DNA from: Bacillota bacterium | GTDB lineage: Bacteria; Bacillota; Clostridia; Lachnospirales; Lachnospiraceae | Direction of reading: 5' to 3' | NCBI GenBank assembly: GCA_023415475.1 | Contig: JAEZKL010000150.1 | Span: 1 to 25,971 of the forward strand | Length of the DNA: 25,971 nt | In this document: positions 21,554 to 25,971 of the stretch, piece by piece | How positions within the stretch are numbered: position 1 is the first letter of the stretch | Layout of the letters: the number at the start of each line of letters is the position of its first letter | The notes under the pieces: generated by a model | What the model was told of the DNA's origin: nothing | The model's input: only the letters and a program-made list of their open reading frames with translations | Database searches by the model: none | Made by a program: the position numbers and the translations under genes

Positions 21554-23137
21554 CTATTCCTCTGTCACGGTCGAGCCATCGACTGAAGTTATATCCATGC
21601 TTATATCAAAAGGGACATATACGGTGTCTCCTTGCTTGATACCGGTTTTAATTTCTACACTGCTGCCGTCGTTGATACCGATCTCCACCTGAACTTCCTT
21701 AAAACCGTCAGGAACAACGGAGCCCTCCTCAGAAACCGAACCTTCCGATTGTACATAAACCATATTATCTCTTTGCAGAGCGGTGCTAGGTATTGTAAGG
21801 ACATTATCCGCCTCTTCAATGACTATCTTTCCGGTTACATTCATCCCCGGCATTAGGTTTTTGTAATCGTTAACCTTTACTGTAACAGGATAAGAGGTAA
21901 CTCCGTTATTGGTTATTCCTTTTAAACTGATTTTTTCTATCACACCATCAAAAGAATACTCAGGAAAGGCTTCTGTCCGTATAGTAACCTTCTGGCCAAC
22001 CTGAAGGCTGCTGATCTGAAGCTCATCGATATTCATATCAAAGGTAAGATAAGACATATCATAAATGATTGCCATTGGTCCAGCCTGAGTATCAGTTGCC
22101 GGGTCAATCGTATCTCCCTGCTTTTTATTTTTCGTGATAACCTTTCCGGCAATCGGAGCAGAAATTGTATATTGCTTCATCTGATTTTTCTGTGTTTCCA
22201 GACTAAGCTCAGCCTCTCTGATGCTTAAACCGGCACTTTCTATCTGTAACCCCAAGTCCTTAGAGGATAGCGAAAGGATTCTTTCCCCTTGATCAATCCA
22301 TTGACCTTCCTTAACGGTTATATGGTCTATCTTTCCTGATGTTTCGGCGATCAGGGTTATATCCGTCTCGGCGCGGAATGCTCCGGTGCTATTGCAGGCT
22401 ATTTCTGAAACACTAGCTTCAGCCTGATCTCCAGCCTTTATTCCTCCGGAATTCTTCACGCAGATCGTAACCTTTTTAACAAGAATACCACCATCTATAA
22501 CCTCCTCCATATTACTGACCTCGGTAACTTTTCCCTTCAAATCCTCTCCGGTTGCTTCCATGGTGACAGTGGCCTTCTTACCAACCCAGGTATCTCCTAC
22601 TTCATATGAGGGAAAAAGCAGGTCTATGTACATATTCTCCCCATTATAAAGGTCAGCAATCGATAAGCCTGCCTGCAAAATGTCCCCTTCCTTCACATAT
22701 AGCCTTTTAATATAGCCGCTTTCCTTGGAGTTAATTTCTAAATTTGTTTTTTTGTCAAGGTAATCTCCATAGGTAAGCTTAGCCCTATCTACATTTATCT
22801 CTGCTGCTTTTATACTATTTTCTATTTCACTGGTGCTGATCTGATATAATAGCTGGTCTTCCTTTACCGTATCACCTTCTTCAAAGGGTGCCAAAAGTAG
22901 TTCCCCCTTTACCAGCGATTTCACTTCATACTGATTGGCAGGATTTAGAGTTCCCTTTCCTGAAATCGAAGTTTCTACCCTTCCTATCTCAGCCTGTGCT
23001 GTGTAGAAAGGCGCCTCCTCTACAGAGGCCTGATTTCTTCTAGCAAAATAAACAATAACCAGACCGGCTACAACAAGGATAATAGCTCCTCTTACAACTT
23101 TTTTCATGCCTGGCTTTTTAAAAGTGATCTTCTTCAT
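21554..23137 (-). CDS. HlyD/MacA-like adaptor with duplicated lipoyl and barrel modules
   Basis: A membrane-anchored periplasmic-adaptor-type protein of 527 residues, well above the roughly 370 of E. coli MacA. After a basic start and one hydrophobic anchor (about 17-32) the adaptor core appears twice. Module 1 has lipoyl half-motifs at about 72-102 (VKGELLLAPFEEGD) and 138-165 (ESGYIKRLYVKEGD) plus a beta-barrel to about 245. Module 2 has half-motifs at about 262-291 (ETSGKIDHITVKEGQ) and 325-359 (APIAGKVITKNKKQGD) plus a barrel to about 440 and a membrane-proximal domain. The helical hairpins are short. I start at the ATG at 23137 with AAAGGA nine bases upstream; the ATG at 23155 overlaps the preceding stop (TAATG) without a ribosome site. 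It links the exporter to the envelope. Confidence 0.88.
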   Translation of the reverse strand: MKKITFKKPGMKKVVRGAIILVVAGLVIVYFARRNQASVEEAPFYTAQAEIGRVETSISGKGTLNPANQYEVKSLVKGELLLAPFEEGDTVKEDQLLYQISTSEIENSIKAAEINVDRAKLTYGDYLDKKTNLEINSKESGYIKRLYVKEGDILQAGLSIADLYNGENMYIDLLFPSYEVGDTWVGKKATVTMEATGEDLKGKVTEVSNMEEVIDGGILVKKVTICVKNSGGIKAGDQAEASVSEIACNSTGAFRAETDITLIAETSGKIDHITVKEGQWIDQGERILSLSSKDLGLQIESAGLSIREAELSLETQKNQMKQYTISAPIAGKVITKNKKQGDTIDPATDTQAGPMAIIYDMSYLTFDMNIDELQISSLQVGQKVTIRTEAFPEYSFDGVIEKISLKGITNNGVTSYPVTVKVNDYKNLMPGMNVTGKIVIEEADNVLTIPSTALQRDNMVYVQSEGSVSEEGSVVPDGFKEVQVEIGINDGSSVEIKTGIKQGDTVYVPFDISMDITSVDGSTVTEE

Positions 23138-23154
23138 CGGTCCTGATCCTTTCA

Positions 23155-25410
23155 TTATTTAGTAACTATGATGATATGGATCGGTCCCTTTCCATTCTCC
23201 ATATAGCCATCAATGTTGTAGCTCCCTCCCATTGGCAAGCTGTCAAAGGTTCCCTGAAAATATTCTCCGTTCTGGTAAAAAAACACCATAACATCATCAG
23301 CAATTTGGTATACTGCTTCACCGGTATTTGCCTGCTTTCCGTTAATATATTTTAGCCTCACATGCTGCAGTGTCTTCATCTCCTTCAAAGTATTACCTTC
23401 AAAGCGAAGCGCCTTAGGTCCGGGGTTAATATCCCATGGAATATCACTGGGTGAAAGCTTAACTTCTTCACCCATATCAAGGGTCAGTTGGAAACCATAT
23501 ATCCCTCTTTCATAATCCGGAGTCTCTACCTTCTTAAGTAATCCGTATTGGTAGAAGGAATCTGTAACATTGCTGAGAATTAAGTCTATAATATCACCGT
23601 CCGAATTAACTCTGGCATATAATGCATTACCGGCGCTCCATTTAATATTCTTCGTTCTGGCTGCGGTCAGTTTTATGTAATTAAAATCTTTTACTTCAAT
23701 TATCCTTGCATCCTCTGCGAAATTTTTAAGCGACAGATCTGCTATACTATTACTGGAATAAGCCTCTACTTTTACTATTTCAGTTCGCCCGTTCACGAAG
23801 CTTATTTCAACAATGGAGCCTTTTACGATTGCACTGTTGCTGCATTCAAGATCAAGAATAGTCCCACCTGTTTCAGCCACATGGATGACCTGTTTCACAC
23901 TGCTTTCCTTATTCTCATTCTTTACCAGCTTATCGGTTATATCAACTACATATCCTACCAAGGTAACAGACATCTTACTTACCTTGTTGATTTCAACTAC
24001 TTTCCCGTCATATCCAAAGGATACCATTACATTATCCCCCTCCTGGATACCGTTTTCGCGCAGTCTTTTCCCCCATGGATTTTCCGTCATATCTCTTAAG
24101 CCTTCCCCAGCCAAAGTATTTGAGTTAACCGGCATACCCTCCAGATTATATGTATTTCCTGCAATCGTTACCTTCTCGGGCAGTGAGGTTGATGGAGTGG
24201 CCGCATTAAGGACTCCGTAGACAGTATTTCCATATACCCAGACCGTTTGCAGCTCCTTCACATAATAAATGACGTCTGTACTTTTCACATCCAAATCCGA
24301 GATCATCACACCATTCTTATAGATTGTTCCCTTGCTCACATCAAAGCCGATTGATCCTCTCCAGTCTCCACCTGCAACTCGCGACTGCATCGAAAGAAGA
24401 TATGCCACTTTATCATCTCTTCCCAGGAGCAGCGTAACCATACTGCCCTTCTTAATGCCCTTTTCATCCATGGCATCTCTTATATCTCCGGGCTTTTCAA
24501 CAATATAACTCTTACCTGCTACTGTTACCTCCTGTGGTTTGCCATTATTATAGGTTATATTCTCAAGAGAACCAAATATCTTATCTTCATATAACCATAT
24601 CTTATTGGATTGCTCAGCAACATAAAAAATACTGTAGTCAATAATGCTTCCCGTTGTAATCTTGGAATTGCCATAAAAAATTTTATAGGCTGATACATCT
24701 TTTAAAAGTTGTTTCTTCCAACCTTCCACAGCCAGAAAGGGGCCCTTGGTTTTCTTCTCCAATAACGCCTGATAATCTATCCTGCCATCAGAATTTACTG
24801 TATATCCCAGGCTTGCGGCATAGATTTCACCTGATTTATTTTTTGCATTTAATAGATTGTAGAATAAGTTCTCACAATCTACCTTCGTCAATTTATCTGT
24901 CTCGTCTCTGTTGATATTTTTATCAAGACCTAGCTCCTTAAATTTTTCATATCTGCTACCGGATAACCGGTCAGTGAAATCCTGTGCGGTATAGCCAAGC
25001 ACGGCGAGTGTTCCGTAAGCTGCTTCCTTTAGGATAACAGCCTGATTGGGTTTAAACTTCCCTCCTAAATAACCACTCATATAACCTTTTGCTACCGCAG
25101 CTTGGATATAAGCAGCCTCCATCCTGTCCGGCTTCACATCCTGAAACAGTTTGGACGTTTTTGATACCTTAATGCTCCCCGAATTAATAGAAGACTGTAC
25201 CAGCATCTGTGCAAATTCAGCTCTGGTAACATATTTATGCTCCATAATGTTGTCGCCGTCTCTGTTCCGCATAATACCTGTCAGATCTATCGTATCTGTA
25301 GTTCTGGTTTCTGTTTCTGCCGCTACAATTGCCGGCTCTGCCCCAAATATGACAAAGGCAACCAGTAAACAAGCGAATAATATCCTGATTGGATGTGTAA
25401 CTGATTTCAT
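23155..25410 (-). CDS. SLH-domain exported cell-wall protein, first gene of the ABC exporter operon
   Basis: A 751-residue exported protein. It has a signal peptide (about 1-32: MKSVTHPIR, hydrophobic core, IVAAE), then a region with one clear S-layer homology motif and possibly a second (about 58-145, with YVTRAEFAQMLV, LFQDVKPD and GYMSGYLGGKFKPNQAVILKEAA). SLH domains bind pyruvylated secondary wall polymers. The remaining 600 residues are not a family I recognise and contain an internal repeat: about 239-305 and 358-424 share the pattern VS-IFY-N, YV-E, W-Y, G-L, VT-AG-Y. I choose the ATG at 25410, ten bases after GGGAGG; the frame is open to 25464 without a signal peptide start. Its stop overlaps a possible adaptor start (TAATG), tying it to the exporter. 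Confidence 0.87.
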   Translation of the reverse strand: MKSVTHPIRILFACLLVAFVIFGAEPAIVAAETETRTTDTIDLTGIMRNRDGDNIMEHKYVTRAEFAQMLVQSSINSGSIKVSKTSKLFQDVKPDRMEAAYIQAAVAKGYMSGYLGGKFKPNQAVILKEAAYGTLAVLGYTAQDFTDRLSGSRYEKFKELGLDKNINRDETDKLTKVDCENLFYNLLNAKNKSGEIYAASLGYTVNSDGRIDYQALLEKKTKGPFLAVEGWKKQLLKDVSAYKIFYGNSKITTGSIIDYSIFYVAEQSNKIWLYEDKIFGSLENITYNNGKPQEVTVAGKSYIVEKPGDIRDAMDEKGIKKGSMVTLLLGRDDKVAYLLSMQSRVAGGDWRGSIGFDVSKGTIYKNGVMISDLDVKSTDVIYYVKELQTVWVYGNTVYGVLNAATPSTSLPEKVTIAGNTYNLEGMPVNSNTLAGEGLRDMTENPWGKRLRENGIQEGDNVMVSFGYDGKVVEINKVSKMSVTLVGYVVDITDKLVKNENKESSVKQVIHVAETGGTILDLECSNSAIVKGSIVEISFVNGRTEIVKVEAYSSNSIADLSLKNFAEDARIIEVKDFNYIKLTAARTKNIKWSAGNALYARVNSDGDIIDLILSNVTDSFYQYGLLKKVETPDYERGIYGFQLTLDMGEEVKLSPSDIPWDINPGPKALRFEGNTLKEMKTLQHVRLKYINGKQANTGEAVYQIADDVMVFFYQNGEYFQGTFDSLPMGGSYNIDGYMENGKGPIHIIIVTK

Positions 25411-25553
25411 TTTTAGTAATCCTCCCTTTTGTTGTATCAAGTCTTCCATGTAGCAGCTGACCATCCATAGATTTCATGCCGCAATTATGTGCCCTTTGTA
25501 TTCATTTAGAGCAAAATAATATGGATAAATATGGTATAGATACTATAACGAAA

Positions 25554-25582
25554 ATTATATAATTAAATATTCAATATGTCTT
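25554..25582 (-). promoter_or_regulatory. Possible promoter of the SLH-exporter operon
   Basis: On the minus strand AAGACA (25577-25582), 17 bp, TATAAT (25554-25559). The -35 match is only moderate. The leader would be about 140 bases with no recognisable riboswitch. Confidence 0.45.
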
Positions 25583-25655
25583 AAAGAAATCCTTAAGAAA
25601 ATATAAAGATTGGAATAAAGATACATTAGAAGGGATGAAATGATAAAAATGACTG

Positions 25656-25740
25656 GGGCGCGGGCTGCGCATTAGTATACGGCTTTAAAGCCATGATCGC
25701 CTTGAAGTTGCAAGCAACTTCAAGTGCGCGGGCTGCGCCC
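25656..25740. repeat. GC-rich structured repeat block
   Basis: A GC-rich island in AT-rich surroundings. GCGCGGGCTGCGC occurs twice as a direct repeat (25658-25670, 25726-25738). Between the copies lie the palindrome GGCTTTAAAGCC (25681-25692) and an 11-bp inverted repeat with an AA centre (25701-25724). GGGCGC (25656-25661) and GCGCCC (25735-25740) also pair. No reading frame is seen. It may be a small repeat element or a structured RNA; function unknown. Confidence 0.6.
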
Positions 25741-25745
25741 TATAT

Positions 25746-25801
25746 AAATAAAAAGGAAAGCCCGGTTTAGAGCAAGCTCTACCGGACTTTCCTTTTTATT
25801 T
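25746..25801 (-). terminator. Intrinsic terminator of tuf
   Basis: A very long hairpin: 25746-25760 pairs with 25787-25801 (15 bp), then one mismatch, CCGGT/ACCGG, and AGAGC/GCTCT around an AA loop. The T-rich minus-strand arm TTTTTATTT continues into TATATA. Confidence 0.9.
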
Positions 25802-25826
25802 ATGCATGGCTTAAAAGCCTACGCGA

Positions 25827-25971
25827 CTATTCAATAATTGTAGCTACCTTACCGGAACCTACGGTTCTACCACCCTCACGGATAGCGAAGCCAAGACCCT
25901 GCTCCATAGCGATAGGATGAATTAATTCGATGCTCATCTCGATGTTATCGCCAGGCATGCACATCTCAACA
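25827..25971 (-). CDS. tuf: Elongation factor Tu, 3' end only
   Basis: EF-Tu delivers aminoacyl-tRNA to the ribosome as a GTP complex. The visible 47 codons encode the end of domain III: MPGDNIEMSIELIHPIAMEQ, then GLGFAIREGGRTVGSGKVATIIE and a TAG stop at 25827-25829. The GLGFAIREGGRTVG sequence is diagnostic. The bulk of the gene, including the GTPase domain, lies beyond the right edge. The gene ends in a strong terminator, so it is transcriptionally separate from the SLH operon. Confidence 0.96.
   Translation of the reverse strand, partial: VEMCMPGDNIEMSIELIHPIAMEQGLGFAIREGGRTVGSGKVATIIE

Noticed and set aside
23138..23155. Adaptor start at ATG 23155
   Set aside because: It overlaps the SLH stop codon in a coupling arrangement but has no SD; the ATG at 23137 has AAAGGA. 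Kept as an alternative.

Overview
The window is an AT-rich Gram-positive (Firmicutes) chromosome segment, most likely a motile member of the Clostridia such as a Lachnospiraceae relative. This rests on family content and gene order: secA next to prfB, long-form HPF, an SLH-domain protein, comFC followed by a YvyF-type protein, and mbl followed by two FlhO/FlhP-type basal-body rod genes. There are no phage genes, insertion sequences, tRNAs, rRNAs or CRISPR arrays. I count 22 protein-coding genes, two of them cut by the window ends, and 18 lie on the minus strand.

Left part (1-8700). The 5' end of prfB (minus) runs off the left edge and carries the classical in-frame TGA +1 frameshift site. Behind it come secA, hpf, a 720-bp gene-free stretch with a cluster of DnaA boxes, a PilZ (c-di-GMP receptor) gene, an SH3/NlpC-P60 cell-wall hydrolase, thioredoxin reductase, a small plus-strand YjfB-family motility gene and a SAM methyltransferase. 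Most of these are single-gene transcripts with readable sigma-A promoters and hairpin terminators.

Middle part (8700-18700). A plus-strand pair encodes an acyl-ACP thioesterase and a CvfB-like S1 RNA-binding protein. Facing it is a long minus-strand run: mbl, flgF/flhO, flgG/flhP, a FlgJ-type rod-binding protein, recD2, a sugar-nucleotidyltransferase-like gene, comFC and yvyF. It mixes cell shape, flagellar rod assembly, DNA repair and competence-type functions.

Right part (18700-25971). A small plus-strand four-helix membrane protein of unknown function precedes a tightly coupled minus-strand operon: an SLH-domain exported protein, a double-length HlyD/MacA-like adaptor, a MacB-type ATPase and a MacB/FtsX-type permease. 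This looks like a cell-envelope exporter with a wall-attached partner and is the best candidate for a poorly described system. The 3' end of tuf (EF-Tu) lies at the right edge behind a strong terminator.

The intergenic regions are rich in small palindromic repeats. One family carries a GCGAAGC core (three dispersed copies plus a related 41-bp tandem array). A second has two copies of an AACAAG...ACTTGT palindrome. There is also a GC-rich structured block next to tuf.
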